The position numbers were made by a program, and so were the translations under genes. The notes below the pieces were generated by a model. That model saw nothing but the letters and a program-made list of their open reading frames with translations, did not search any database and was not told the origin of the DNA. This document shows positions 10,801 to 26,700 of a stretch of DNA of 64,000 nucleotides, one piece after another (the stretch's first letter is position 1; every line of letters begins with the position of its first letter). Origin of the DNA: Tomocerus qinae (taxonomy: Eukaryota > Arthropoda > Collembola > Entomobryomorpha > Tomoceridae); contig CM034547.1 of the NCBI GenBank assembly GCA_020055645.1, positions 52,516,909 to 52,580,908 on the forward strand, in the 5' to 3' direction.

Positions 10801-13800
10801 GCAAGCCACGTTAATTGCACACTAGACATCAGCTAATCTCCTATAGAATTCCATTCCATCTCTTTTCTTTCCCTTTTCCTTCTGTTTACGTTCCACCACT
10901 ATGAACCACGGCGAACCTCAGCTCCTGCTGATTTCCATCCTACTGTTATCCTTATAATAATATAGAGCACAGACTGACGACGTGGTCCTATTATATCTAA
11001 GCAAAGTACCAGAGACTCGTCAAATATCAATATCCACCCGGCTTAGTCTCACCATTAGATTATATCCGACAAAACGAGAAAATAATTATCATTCAACAAC
11101 CTACGCAATTTCACCATATAATTTTCAATTACAAAATTATTGTCAATTAATTGCTGCCTATGTCATAATTTTCTTCTTCTCTATTAATGAGATCCTTAAT
11201 TGAAACAAGGCGAAACAATTCTTGAATCTATTATGACCAAAAAGGCGTTACTGCGAGACGTAAAATTATTTCAGTCATAATTCCAGTTTCAAATCAGCCT
11301 TCAGCACGTGAATAATATGGAGCAGAACTCTACTAACTACCAACTACAGCACAATACAATCTTTTATAACAGCCACCACCTCGTCCTCCCAGATATAACA
11401 CACTGACAGTCAAATGCACATCTAAACCGAACCGACTACTCATTCGCCAGATACATAATATCACATTATACAGCAAACCGGGCCATTGCATCGCCATAAC
11501 TGCACCACACTACGGCTCTATGATCAACTCTCACAGATCGGCCCATTAGAAATCCTGTAATAAACTATGGAACCCTTGTTGCTCAGCTTTTTACCATTAT
11601 GACGTCATTTATGTCCATAACAGCCAACAATTTGTCATAAATTGCTCCATAAATTTTAGCAACCCTCACTAGGAGTTTTTTTTACCATTCGCACCAATAC
11701 TACCTACTAGCCTTATCGTACCTGTTTATCCTCCTCACCTACTGTTTTCCAATGCATCCTTACCTTTTATATAATAATAACCTTATGAGATTGTTATACC
11801 GCTGAATTAGATTATTTCTAACTCAAAAACTTTTACAGGAGTTACTAAAATAATGTCGTTTTTGCAATTACCCAATATACATACCTACTCTGGTTTTGTA
11901 ATGCAAGTAGACATGAATTACAATTTGTTTTCACTCCGTTGGACGGAACTTACATCATTTTTCTCAGAAACTTAAACTTATTTAGTTACATATTCTTAAC
12001 TACTACATCGAATAACATTCTTATACAGACACATATATCTTGTAAATGAATAGTAGAAATGTATCTCAATAGCATGCTATATATCACGTTTTGGAGACGA
12101 AAAAATCTTGCCATAACACATTTCATGTGCTCGCATTGACATTTCTGCATAATGTTGCATGTCTTGTCATTTTAGTGCGCGTGATGAAATATACCCTGCA
12201 TACATTGTAGATTTCTGAATATTTGTGAACTTTACTTGGTTGCATTTTGTGAAGTCACTCATGTCAATACTATGTACAGCAACAAATATATCTAGTGATT
12301 CTAGTAGTAATACAAATATTAATAAAACGAAAATAACATTTATCGGATTTTAATAGCAAATAAACAAATCGAAATGATCAGAAATTCTATGTATAGGTGT
12401 AGGTGTATGTTAATATTGAATGAATCATTATCAGTGACAAATTATAAATGTTGTACTAGAATAATATGGTATGAAAAATGTCAAATATTAGAATGTAAAA
12501 CCAGAGCTGACGATAGATTTTTAGGAAAATAAGGTATGTTTGAAAAAATAAAGGAGGATGTACATAGAAATTGCATGTGGCCGAGCATGTATGAGGGTAT
12601 AGCACGCATTGTCAGATCAAAAGCTCACCTTTCACCTCATCAGCTCATCTGTGCGTAAATCTGTCAAGCTGTAAGGTTTATAGCACAAAAGGCTCATGAT
12701 TTTCCTGAAGAAACCACCAAGTTTGCAAATTCTTGCATTTTCAGTTGACTTTAAATTGACTCCCTGACTTGTAGAGACTTGACATCATTGAGTCATAAAC
12801 CACATTTCTCAGTGCATTATGTCTATAGCTGGCATAACGAAGAAAACAAGTGTGGAGATATCCTATTACGAGGAATTCCGTCGCTCCTCTAGTGCAAGAT
12901 AGAACAATAAAATGGATTTCATTTCAATACTGGGCACTTGTCTAGCGTGCTCTGCAGCATCTTGTCATTCTGGCTCCTTCTTATCTCACGGTGATCTCAA
13001 GATGTAGGCACCTAATGTAAATATGTTAATGTTATATCCCTATGTACTATTTGTCATGTCGAGGGTACTATACTCCATATCGTCTCAGTGAACACAATTT
13101 TCTTATTGTGAAATAGAAAATAGTCCTTTATTTCGTTATTTAGATTATAAATTATTGCCGAGCATGTTTGTTAGCTTTGTTTTATCCCTGTTTAATTTGA
13201 GTAGATACTAATTCATTTCTATATTCAATTGTTCCTTCAATTTATGAATAATAGTGTTTTTCTAGAATATAATGTAGCCTCGGCAGGGTATTAACTTCCG
13301 AAAGAATGAGTTTTAGTACGGTGTAATTTACAACTTGAGAATTTCCTCGTTTTTCATCGTTCATAAGTACCTATCTGTATTCTTGAGGCAATTTCAGTTG
13401 ATTTTACAATCAAGATAATCACGTAATGATGGTAGCTATAAAAATAATGTATCCGCTTGGTTAATAAAACTCTACATTGGCTTTCGTCACCGTAGCTCTT
13501 AGTAAATAGTACATAGAAGCTCGGTGAACTTGATATTTTATGAAATGTAGAGATAGAGACACTAAGACTGTTGCTTGACTTGACTGGACATATTTTGTTT
13601 CGCCAACGGAAATAATAGAGGGGAACGGGAGTTATTGGCCTGAGAGTCTTTGTAGTGGTGCCGATCATATAGCGAAGGTGTTGTTGGCAGTGAGACGATA
13701 TTGTTGGTGAAGTGTTAAACATAAATTTCAGCACGAGAACATTTCATTATTACCCACAAACTACAGCATACCACAGTCTCTCTATGTAAACCATTGAAAA

Positions 13801-14711
13801 ATGGTTTAAAAAACGAGTGCTAATGACTGTCAAGCCCTGATCGATGTGACTATTCTTTACATACTTAAATTCGCTGTTGTGTGTCGAGAGGAGATTGACT
13901 GATTTCAATATTAATCAAAGCTACGTTATAATCTTGTGGGGAAATAAAGAAATAAAAATAGTGCAATGTAGTAAAAATGTAATTTGCTACTTGCTGAGTA
14001 GTAAGTAAGCGGAGACTATTATGGCAACTTTTTCCTTACTTTTTTTCTCGTTTCTGTTCCGCTAAAGTGACTTGAGTCGCATTCTCATAGCTTTATCTCC
14101 TCTGCTATTATAGTACTACAAAACAGTACACCATATCATAACAAAATGCAGGAGAGGTATAAGCTAAACCAAACGAAGCTGATCGCATTCATGAATGCAA
14201 GTACTACCAGAAATTTTATATGTATTATTATCTAACTTATAGTATACAGGAGTGAATAGAGCAAATTGCAATAATAAGAAAGGAAGGAAGATGAGCCTAG
14301 CCAACAGGACGACCGTAAAATGTCATAAAACGCATTTAACGGGCATTGTCCAAACCTTTGCAATTTCACACCCCAGCACTTGTGAGACATATTACGATGA
14401 CTTTGTGTAATTATGCAAAGAAATTACCCAGATAGTTTGTGCATGTACACAAGAGACTATAGCAGCGGACGTAGTCGTCAGTTCTCGTAAGTAAATAGCT
14501 CTTAAGACCATTCTACTGACTATACACATACATAAATACATTAACTATTATCCTCGAGTAAAAGCAAAGTAGCAAGTTTTTCACTTACAAACTCGACTAC
14601 CTTCTGTCTAAGGGTATTAAATACACTTTACTCAGACTTATAGGCAACTCCTTCGAACAATGTTGTTTGTACCGTGCCGTGTTTTCACTTGGATTCGTTC
14701 CGTTCCCAACC

Positions 14712-14745
14712 GTAATAATAATAATGATGATAATGGTAATAATAG
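14712..14745. repeat. Degenerate AAT/ATG trinucleotide repeat
   Basis: A run of taa, tga and tgg triplets (taataataataatgatgat and onward) forms a short imperfect trinucleotide microsatellite in non-coding DNA. Confidence 0.7.
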
Positions 14746-17700
14746 TACATAAGTAAGTAATGATCTCCTTAGTTGCCTTTATCCGCCCGCCTTCTATTCT
14801 CTTCTATTGTGCTGTCCATATCGTGTCTCTGCACTATTATTATACATACCTTATGTAACTTACCTACGTGTATTTATACAAAGCGACAACCATTGCGAAC
14901 CATAGTATACAATTAGAAATTTTTTTGCATTTTAACATTTACCCACTTTGTTAGTGCAATAAAATCACAGAAATTCGTCTACATAATTGCTTCGACTTCA
15001 CTGCGGTTTATTACTGTTACTCTTACGTTCTACTTGTATATGAGTTATCATCGTAGCACACTCCTTCATAAAAATCCTACCTACCTCCATATACTGAGGT
15101 TCATTATATTACATTCATAATTTAAAAATCAGATCTATTTAGGTTGAAACTAGGCTAGGCTCCCACAATTCAGCGACTTGACATGACAATACATAACTAG
15201 AGTGGTAGAACTAACATTGCTAACTGTTTACAAGAGACATAGTAAAAAAAAGTTGTAAACCATAAATAAAAGATCTGAGATGTGAGAGGAGAATTTAGTT
15301 TGAAGTCCGTGTGGGCAGCAGTGGCAGTCAAATTGAGAATTATGGGTGATTTCTTTTCTGACCGATTGGATAAACGGCAGATGATGCGTCTTGAATAAAT
15401 AATTTTTTCACATAAGGTAGCAAATAGGAATAACTCTCGAAAGCAAAAAATGATTTTGCAATGACTATACTCTGGCTAGCCAGAAATGTAACAACCCTAT
15501 GTCAAAGTTACAATAAACCATGAAAAATATGCGTATGCAAAATCGCTTAGAATATCGCGTGCCTCAAGTCAAGTCACAGTATTATTATTACGATTAGCCA
15601 CAACTCAACTCCCAGTCAACTCTACTCAACTCTCGTATCAACCAATATATTATACAAAACATCCCTCCGTCTATCATTCGACAATACAGTATATAAGATT
15701 TTAATACCAAGACATAGACACTTATAAACTAACTTGCAATTAGACATGGCACCCCTACAATGCATGGACTCAGGCGCAAATTAATTTTCCATAAGAAACA
15801 AAACATGGGCTTAGAGGGAGATAAGCTTGAATAGAGTACACATGTACGAGAGCAGTGAAATTTGATATTGATGAAGATTAGGACTGTAGATTTAGCAGGG
15901 CACATTTTATTTACCACCTCGTATATTATTTCCCTTCGCTTGATTACAGACTGCTACGCTCAAATAGGAAACAGTGCTATAATAAAAGGTAAATAAAGTT
16001 AACAATTTTACGCTCTTTCTGTCATTTACTTCAAACTGGACGTTCACATATGCAAGGAACGCAAGAACAGAAATAATGACTTGCGATTGGCTTGCTTTCC
16101 ATTGTTTAGCTTCCCTTTTGTTATTCACAAAACTTGACTTAATAGTGTGCTGTGCCTTTGCTACTCTACTTACAATATCAACGAGCCTACACAATAGAAT
16201 AATTGTTTCAATTTTTTCGAATAAAGCATCTGCCATATTAAACTGAGGTTGGGCTCTCTCCTCAGTAAAAATTCATAGCGTTATGTCAGAAAGCATTCCA
16301 ATTACCAATTATATTACGTTTCGGCCATAGGATTTCTTATTCACAGGCCTCGGATGGTGAGTGAGCTCATTCAAGTCAAAAGCAGACAAAGTTATTTACA
16401 TACAAGTAAATTATACATATACGTGTCCATACAAAAGACAGACTCTTGCATGCTGATAATGTTGAATAATGCTCGTGTAATCATTTCAGTTGTGGACATA
16501 AACAGTCACCGGTCGGACAAAGCTGGACATGAACGGAACCTTTCGATATTTCTGTTGATTTTTACTTTGCAGGCTCATTTTACATTTAACTCGCAGGGAA
16601 GGGCTTTCGTTTCAAAAATCACAAACAATAGCACTTTACTACATTATATCTAGTTAAATCGTGTAAAAAGTTAATACGATGTACTATAGCCATCCTGCAT
16701 ATATCTCTTAATTAGTATACCCATATGGATACCGCCTTTGTATACTTATACCTAGTACAACTATATCAACATTATTTATTAATAGTAAGTACAGCGGACC
16801 ACATCTGTATATATATGTCTGCTGTTGGTAATGAAAAGCTTAAATGTATGAATGACTGAGAATTAGAGTAGAGCTTGCCATGCCTCCTGAAAATGAGTGC
16901 TCGTGTAGATTTCGTCGTTTGATAGGTTTATCAAGTGGCTAGGCCCACGCAATTATATGTGTTCCCTTTCAGTCTATTTTAATTCGGGAATAATTCGAAG
17001 CTGGTGAGACGTCGAGTGTGTTTGGTCTGAAATCAGTGAGTGAGTTTGGCTGTTACGTAATAAAGGTTACGATATGTGATGTAATGAATGTATTGAGTGA
17101 GCCGAATGTGAGTTTCGTTGTTCGTGCAACTGAGAAGGCGTCAGCCTTTGATATAGAAGGTGTGGCACCTTTTCATTTATGATCTAAAACCCTTTTGTTC
17201 CTCCATTGCTTCCATTTTATGTTCATACGCTAATCTAATGTCTGCTTCTTGCTTATAAATGCGGAGCCAAAAGCCAAACTAACCCAAAGCCAGATCTGTT
17301 GATGTTGAAGTTGATGTGCGTCTCAGTGCCCCGCTCTAGACATTTTTACCAACTCACAAAGTGAACGACGAAACGAGACTTTTTCAACAGCCTGAGAGTT
17401 GTTAGGAAGATTCGAGCATTTGCTTTGCGGCTTTTCTCAAACGTACGTACTTTACTTTCTCATTCTGATTCCGACAGTCACTCCACTCCAGCCAACCAAC
17501 GCAGAAGAATCTCTTTTAGGAAGATCTGCTCCACACTAATTGAACCTCACCCGTATATGACACTGTCTTAGACTCCATTATCCAAATTGCAATGGAGGAC
17601 CTATAGTTTGAATTGAGTATAATAATGAGAACAAACTCACAGATTGGTTAATAATTCTAGTGACTCGGTGTTAACAAGCCTACGACTCCATAAAAGTTTA

Positions 17701-20700
17701 GACACAACGAGAGTGAGTGAATAATAACTATCCATAACAAGTCTTCTGCCCTGTATTATTCATTTCCCACAGACATATTTAACAGATTATTACTCTAAAA
17801 CACTAGGCTAGGAAATATCTATCTAAGTAGGTGCATAATATTCAGTAGATAGATCCGTTCACAAATAAAAGCCCATCCTTCATTCACAGCCAAGTTTAGT
17901 TGTTAACCTTTTCCCAGAGAGTCTTATTGAGGAGGTTGAAGGAAAGTCAAGTCGTCAATACACTTTAGATGATCATCAGAGAAACTCCTTTGTCTCATTC
18001 CTTCCAGCTATACTATTATTGCCCAGCACAATGTACAAACCTCTAATCTCACCTACTACAAAATAACATATAATAAACCAAGATAACAGCGATTGGTTCA
18101 AACTAACGTGGACAAGCAGTGATTACACAGATGCACTCAATAATAATCCGCTCCTGTATAATCAGAGCAATGTCCCCTCAAGGGATCAATTACATCCGTA
18201 CATATACCAGATCAGTTCACATCATTCAACTCCCTATATAGATCAAACCACACAAACCATTCACAATTCACTCCAATTTACTATACAGCTTATGTAGTAC
18301 TAACTATATATCAACTACATAGAGTATTAACTGATTTTTAATAAAGGAGAACAGAACACACTTGGCTGCCTACCTGACTAAATTAGGAGCACATTGTCAT
18401 AGGTGTAAAAAGGAAACATAATAATAAATGTAGTACAGAGAAGTAAGTACAGGATAAAACAATGTAACGACCAAATAAGTATAATTAAAAATGTCATCAA
18501 TTGGGGTTTTATATGGATGAGAGAAAGTTTCATGCAAGATTTAGACCTAAATCTGTTTGAGGTACCTCTTGGCTCCCCATGAGCAAGAAAGTGTACTTCC
18601 CAGTAGAATTTCGAGATAATGTAGGAGGAGGGTCCTTGGTCTGATAGCAAAATATGTGGGCTGCAGCCTCCCGCCTCTTACATTCCTCATATTTACTTCA
18701 GGGCTCAATGCTACAACAACAGAGGAATTTCTCCATAAAAAATTTTGAATTTTTATACGGTCTAAGCTCTCAACTCCTTAACCGTCCATTCTTGACTTGA
18801 CTTTGACTTGCGTCGCAAGTTGGAAGTCAAATCGAATCAACTTGCATTACATTAAAGATACTTACACAACAGAGGTACATAAATATGCTGAAGCTAAACA
18901 GACGACGCATATCTTCTAATATTATCTTATATATCTTATCTACTATCGACCCTGCTCTGTACATTGACAAGCTTAGTAAAGAAAGTCTTAAAAAACAGAT
19001 TGTGAAAACTGTGAAAAGGATTGAATAGCATGCTAACTCAAATGAAACATGACAGATGCACAAGGTATTTACCAGAAGATAGCTAAGCCAAGCCAAAAAG
19101 TATAGGAAGGTAAGTTTTAGTCGCCGTTTTTAAGAATCTTTAGAGAAAGAATGGAATGTTGAAAACGGGCGGCTGCGGGTGTGATACCAAATGCCTCACT
19201 GTATTTACGACGACTGATAGATGTGCGTTCTACATAGCGATGCATGCTGCATTTAAGTACAGAAGAAGAGTTTATGTGCTTCGAGGTTAGTTTTGCTTTG
19301 TTGGGATTAGATTACCTGGAGTAAATACAGACTCGTATCACAATCACAACAGCAGAGTAAATAATGTGTGGCTCAGGTCGTGAATCTTGTCTTGACGGTA
19401 GAGATATGATATCTGGACGCTATCAGGTCATGGAAGAATTATATAGTAATCAGTGAAAAAGCAGAGTAGACACTTGCATGAACATACATCAGCCAAGGTT
19501 CCAATAGTAAGCAATAGCATGTGTACAATTACACACATATACAATTACGATTACTTTTCCGATGGAATGGATGGGACACTGTAATAATTCCATCATGACT
19601 GACATGACAGACAGTCAGTCTACTTACTCTCTCCGAGACTCAACTACTCACTCTTCCAGTTTACTAAACTACACTAACTTTAAGTAAATATTACCTACCT
19701 ACCCACATCCAGGCTATTACTATATAAAATCACATTTACATTTTATAATCTAAAACCTCATAACTGGTTAACTACTAAAATTACAACTTTTAACCACATT
19801 TTCATTTTGTACACAAAATACACGCATCGTAGATATATTACTCAGATATATGTAAATCGTGATAAATATTGGAGTTAGGATAGGACCTATTGGGCAAGAC
19901 CAGGCCACCCGAATATCTCTCGTCCTAGATAAACATCTTCAATTAAAACTCTGCCTTTACACATTGTGACCTGATTAGCTTCATTCACAGAGCCATGTGA
20001 AACAGCTTAAACTCATGATAATGTAAGCACGGCCTTCGTTACCTACCATCTCAACAGCATGAATAAACCAGACATGAATCTATAAAGGACCTCCACGTTA
20101 CTCCGTTCAAATAAAAGAAGGATTAACTGAAAATCACAATCAACTTATATTTATCATATCTAATATTACCATCTTTCTGTAGACACTCGCTTACCACTCA
20201 TATCATCAAATACATCAGATTAGCATTTCACCTTCCTTTACAACCCATCTTTCTGTTGCAGCCACATTGTCATAACCAAAACAATTTCTATTCTTCCAGT
20301 ATTCAAAGATTCAAAAATTATTTTAAAGAATCTGCTAAATTGCATTACAGAAAAATTCTGAATTAGATAAATTGTATATTTGTCGCTGAAGGAGTGAATT
20401 AAAGGTTGAAACCAGAAATGGCGTTTGTAAGATATGCAGCAATCTACTATAGTTGTAATATGGATATTTATTACGGTATGACCTTCTGTATAAGTATATG
20501 CTCTATTATGGTATATGCATAAGTATGAATGCCTATATGCTTTTCAGTTTTGAATATCCAGATCACAAATTAAGATAATTTTTATGTCCACGATACAATA
20601 ATAAAACTAACTAGGAAAGGGATGAGCCATGGACAAGGTTGGCAGTCTGCAGAGACTAATAAGTATACACAAAATGAAATAAAATGTGTTCCTATCTGAT

Positions 20701-23700
20701 TTGTTGACGAGTACACCTGAGTGGTCTCCTAATCAAAATCTACATATGTATGAACATCTGTAAGCGAACAATGAGCATTGGATACCTAGTTAAGACGCAT
20801 TCAAATATGTTTATCTACATCTCTTCCTCGTCTTCCTTCTTTTCACCCACTATCATAATTCGTATCATCGGGCTTATCACTGAAATATGAATTATCACAA
20901 TACGGACATCCAATTACATTACTAAAGTGCAACATTACAACATAACATAGGCACCTGTTAAATACATACATAATGATAAATGTTCAAGGAAATGGACAAA
21001 ACAGTCCCTATGACTTACTTGATGCATTGAAGAAACAGTTATTGGCATGAAAGTGGTAAAATACATACCAAGAATCATTCATTTCAACATACTTCCAAGC
21101 ATCATCTGATGTATTTCAATAAATTCCGCTTCAGAATTTTAACGCTGAATGGTACATTGCATATATCGACAATTACAACGCTCTTCCCTCTTCCCTTCTA
21201 ATTATTAATTTAACATAAAACTGAAGGTTTTCTCTCTATCTGATTTTATAATTTAAAAATGATTAAATAAATTGGTGAAAACAAATCAATGAGCATTTGG
21301 ATTTGTAAAATTTGAAAATGTGTTGCAATCAAGAAAAAATTCTTCAGCTTATTTCCTTTCGTCTATCTGGGTACAATTTTGAAAAGACATTTTCATTGTA
21401 TAGATGTGCAGGTACGGAATACAGATAAATGTAGCACGGAGTATATAGAATAGAAACTCCAAAGATTATTATTATTATCTGTATGCGTCCCGAATAAATT
21501 AAATGCCAATCTCACACTAGCCAAAGAGTGAAACGATGAGATGGTAAGATAAAAGAAATCGTAATTTAACTAGTAGGCGCGTGTAGGGCACTTCCGAATA
21601 GTAAAACCTAACGAGTTTCGTTGACTAGTTGACATTTTGACGCTTAGGCATGAAAATGAAATGTATCTAGTTTACGATGACTTTTAGATTGATCTATACA
21701 ATCTCCGGCTCATTATTCTAAAATTAGTTATTTTCTATTAAGCAGGTTACCCCGTGGATCCTACGCTGGTTTTCCTGGAGAAGTGGATGATTGATTTGAC
21801 TCACAATTTTCCGCTTTGTACGCTAGGAAAATAATTTTTACCTACAGCTACGAATTGTCACTTGATTTGCATAATAGAAACTACAATATTTCCCACCTGG
21901 AAAACATGGTCCTATATTATTGTCAACTAATTGCTAAACGAATACTAAAATAATGTTGGGCAAATGGTAAAAGCTCTTTTCCTCATAAACAGATATAATG
22001 CAATTCTGGTTTCTTAATTCGTAAAGCTAATCGCACGATCACCGTTCTTTGGTGTGCCTATCAATCTTGCTCATAGAGGTTGAAAAGTAAATTCATGGCT
22101 GTAAAGTGTAAACTGATCGGAGCAGACTTGACGAGAGCGACGAATAATTACCCGTCATTTCCCAACGTTTCCTCAACCTTTCTCTCTGCACCTTGCAATC
22201 CTTTTAGTAGCTACCTAGCGATTAGAGTCCGCTGCTCCGAATTGAAGGTAGAAGAGTGAAAGAAGTAATTATAAGTCATACGCAGAGCACAATTCAATAC
22301 GTCTCGTATTTCATTGCAGTGTTAACTTATTTAAGACTGGGTCGTGCAGTTTCGCGCGAGGTGGTGATGGTGAGCCGAAAGGTTTCAAGATGATTAATTG
22401 AATGACTTTGGCAAAAATATTCGCAATAGATTATCTCTCTGCCCTTTATTAAGTACTTTAAGAACGGAATCAATTATGCAGGTAGCACTTACATTCCAAC
22501 TAATTACACTATTCCATCTGGGTCGACGAAGATATTGTATTTAACCCTTTCGGGTGCCTTTTTAATCATTGTTATTATTATTTTAATTTGCGGAAGCTCT
22601 TCAATATTCCGTTCCCTGCTGCCCTATTAGTCTCTAAGTTATATGCAAAATACTTTATTTGGCTCGTGTGAGGAACGCAAAAATAATGTGCTTTTGAGAA
22701 ATGAAAAATCATGCACGAGCCACAAAACCTTAAACAATTATTTTAGCCGAAAAGAAAGAAACACATAATGTGGCCCAACCCTATACTTCAAATTAACAAC
22801 AGAAAGAAATTGTTTCTCTCGTAATTATTATTCTTATTGAGCATTTGCGTGTAGTCGCAGAGCACTCAAGCCCCTAAGTTACACATTCAACATTGCGATT
22901 AAATTTTTGAGCCCTGCCATAGCACACTATTCTATACTTTGGACAATTAAAGTAAGGACACAAAGTTTGCATTACTCTGCAGGTGGAATGTTCCAATCCA
23001 AACAAAGAATATTAACCTACGATTACGTACTTATATACCTGAACATTTCATATTAAACTATTCTTGTAGTAATTTACTGGATCTAGTAGTAGTAGTGGGC
23101 AGGTTTCTATTGTGTTGTTGTGTGCTCAACTGTGCATGTAGCCTCTTGTAAAACTCTGTGCATGGCGAAGGGATAATAACACGGAAAGAGACTTATTATT
23201 TTATTTTCTTGTGTTGTACGGCCATAAAGAGCTAAGGAGCTCAGCTCAGGTGAGGAAATTGATGAGAAAGATATGGATTATTATTATATGCTATTTGCCC
23301 ATTTTTTCTGCCAGGTTTCACTTTGCCTGTCCTCACAAGAATTCAATTCAGCTCCTTTATTTCATAGCCACACTCCATTCTGAGCTCAAACTTCCCTCAG
23401 CTGCTCATCATCACGTCATTAATGTTGTCCTCCCATTGCATTAAAACCATATCATAATTTTGTACTCAGCCACTCCATACTAAAGCTTCTAATTATTACA
23501 TCTTTTAATCCAACAATACAAATAGCTTCCTTTGTTCTTCATAATTCACTCCGCTCCATATTTGCTACTTACTCTACGCAACTTATTCATGCAAAAATAT
23601 CAATTACGAATTCATTATCTTTACAACCAAACCACTGCTGTCAGAATTTAAGAAACGTGGGAAGTTTACCTGCGATCTGTTCTAATTAGTCTAGAAATTT

Positions 23701-26700
23701 AATTTATGTTATGATTTTTAGATATTTTTACAATCTCACATCTTTCCTATAAAAAATCGAACAATTACTCATACACTACTGTATAGATCGCATATAGATA
23801 CGTATCTTACGTGGACACAAGTATATAGTACCTGTACCTATAAGTTGTCTTCGTGTGTGTACTCTGACCAACATGACTGAGAGTAGTACACGTCCATTTG
23901 GCGTGCAAATAGACGCTAAATAAAACGTGCTTCAAGGTTCCGTGTTTTTTATTCTTGTCTTGAATGGTTGGCTTTTCTGTTAATTCTTTCTCTAATTCTC
24001 TCTGTGTGAATCCAAACAAGTTGTTTATTCTTTGTGGTTTTTATTCTGTAATTTAGCTCTAATCTCTTTAGCATTAACTTATGCTGTGTTATTTTGTAGT
24101 AGTTTGTCAGTTGACCCAATCTGTGTAAAACGTAAGCAATAATGAGCAAGCTCATGCTGTACTAACAAACTATCCTTTTCCACAATTTTTCTCAGTATGC
24201 ATGCATAGAGTCACGAATGGAATGGCATCGACTGCTATGATATGATTATCATAATCATACTTAACTGCAAAACAATATTCACATCGCAATTTTTATGGAA
24301 ACTTGTAGTCTGCCCTTGTGAACATAATATAATGCTGTATCTGCATTTCACTTCATCAAATGCCAAGAAGGATCTAATGGGCATAATGTAAAGTCAAGTA
24401 GCGTTGTCTTTGTCTACTCCAGCATTTCTGCTAATAAACTTTTAGTTTACAATCCACAATTATCTATGTACACATATTATAAACAATACAACTCGTCTCA
24501 CGTCCGTCGCAATTGAATTCCAAATGAGGCATAAATCCAAAGAGTCTAAAAGATTCTTCTTCTCAAGACCTATACACTTTATAATAGTAGTTTATGTACT
24601 AATAAATCTGTAAAATAGCACACATGTAAATACTTTTAGGTAGCTATCTCCCAATGGTAAACAATGTTTCATTTGCATAACGTTCTTTTAAAAGATTTAC
24701 GAATAAATATCATGAAAATTGGCAAATTCGTGTAGACTGCCATTCCATTGTTAATTGTGCAGCTAACTATTGAGAGGTTGCATGTTGCATGCTCACAGAC
24801 ATTGGCATGTGAATAATTTAAGAAGATAATGCTAAGTAGGGTTCTATTGTAGCACAGCACTAAGTGTAAATTAAAGACGGATTCGCACAGACAGCTGGAG
24901 TGCAAAGGCTACGCTCTGGACAGTAAGTAATACTTTAATAACAATAATCGCCACAAAAAATTCCTAGAAAATCCTTTTACTCAGAAAATTAAAATACTAC
25001 ACAATAGCAAGGAAAGGTCAGAACAGGTATAGAAAAATACTTATTAATTCATTGTATTTGTTTACTGTCTACAGAAAAGAAGGATCACACGGAGAGGCAT
25101 GTTTTATCCTACTACAAAGTAATATTTACTACAGATACAGGTGTAGTCAAGGATAAGGTAGCAATTGCGCTGCCTTACAGCTAATTACCTTCACTCATTA
25201 TAATGACAAACTTCATCACAAGTATAAATGATAAAATATCAATGTGCCTTTTCATGAAAAATTGTAACAATTATTCTTTGTTGGAGCCAAAGGAGCATGA
25301 ATCACAATCACACAGATGAATTTCTTACGGAGCAATTAGAAGGAAGATGCACGTCAAGTATTTATGTGCTTTGTAATAATGACAGTAATGTTTACTGCAT
25401 TGTTTTACCTTTTGGTCATGATGAAATTGTAGAAAAGCTTATAGATATACTGGCTATATCATCACATGTTTAAATAACAGGGTGTGACCAATATTTTGCT
25501 CTGAAAACGCACACACGCTACAGTTCTACAAATCTTTTCTATTGGGTGCTCAGCTCACATCAATGTTCACTTTTCAGTTGGGTTCAGAAATCTGTCCTGG
25601 TTATCTTTACAATTTATCTACAGCAGAACAGGACAAAGTAGATTTGTTCAATTCGAGATATGCTAGATACTTTTAAACACCATAGATCAACGCTATATAT
25701 CATTCGGATATACTTATAGACTATGTAAATGTAACTCAATCTGTTACCAGGCATGTAGTACATACTAGGACTCTTCTCAGCCACAAGAACCTTTATTATT
25801 ATTATCATTGCTTTTACCATTACCATTACATTAGTTAGAACGCTCCCATTATAAGCATCATGTTGTTAGGATGATACTTGCATCTGATTCTTACTCAACT
25901 CACCCAAAGGAAAGAAAACTACTTAAGAACAGATCTGTAAGTTGGTAGCGTAGCAAGCAGAACATAAAACTAATACAAATAAGCAGTAATGATGACGCCT
26001 TTGCAACTGGTTACCTTTACACATGTTTCTTCTACAGCTAACAACTTACAACAATGCCCATTACATTAACAATACTACGTACTTCAACATTCTCCTTTAC
26101 TACTAATATTGAATTCCACCAAATCTCCTACTACAACTACAAAATAACTATAAACCGAATGTCAAACACGGCTTAACTCAACGCACTGTATACACTTCAA
26201 AAATATCTCCAAAATATCTAGACAGCTTAATGCTCAACTAAACTTGCGAAAACATATCATGAAATTTGATATATTTTTGACATGTTACATGACAGCGCTA
26301 TTATAAACGTATATTCTTCACTATTCGCACAAATAGCAGAATAACATTTTATTTATCATTCACAGATCCATGGGTAAGTGTTTACGCAAATAATGCCAAA
26401 ATTATTCCAAACTATATTATGACGTCATTTTATAACCATATGAAAGTACAGAACCTAATAATTTATAATGATAAATTAAAAGATTTCCATTAGAAAAATA
26501 TTGAAAGACAATTTCAAGTAACGAATTGCAAATAATAAGACAAACCTGGATACAACACAAAACTACAAAGCTACATGATACCCGCAATGTTTGGGTCTAA
26601 TCATAATATTTTGTACAACGAGTATTATTTTGAAGAGATATATGGGAATATCACATTGTACCAATAATTTTGTTGTTATGTAGTGAAGTAAATGTATAAC

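Noticed and set aside
13354-13734. Minus-strand frame of 126 codons, the longest in the desert
   Set aside because: The translation has no domain pattern, it begins and ends in featureless AT-rich sequence, and no splice partners are seen.
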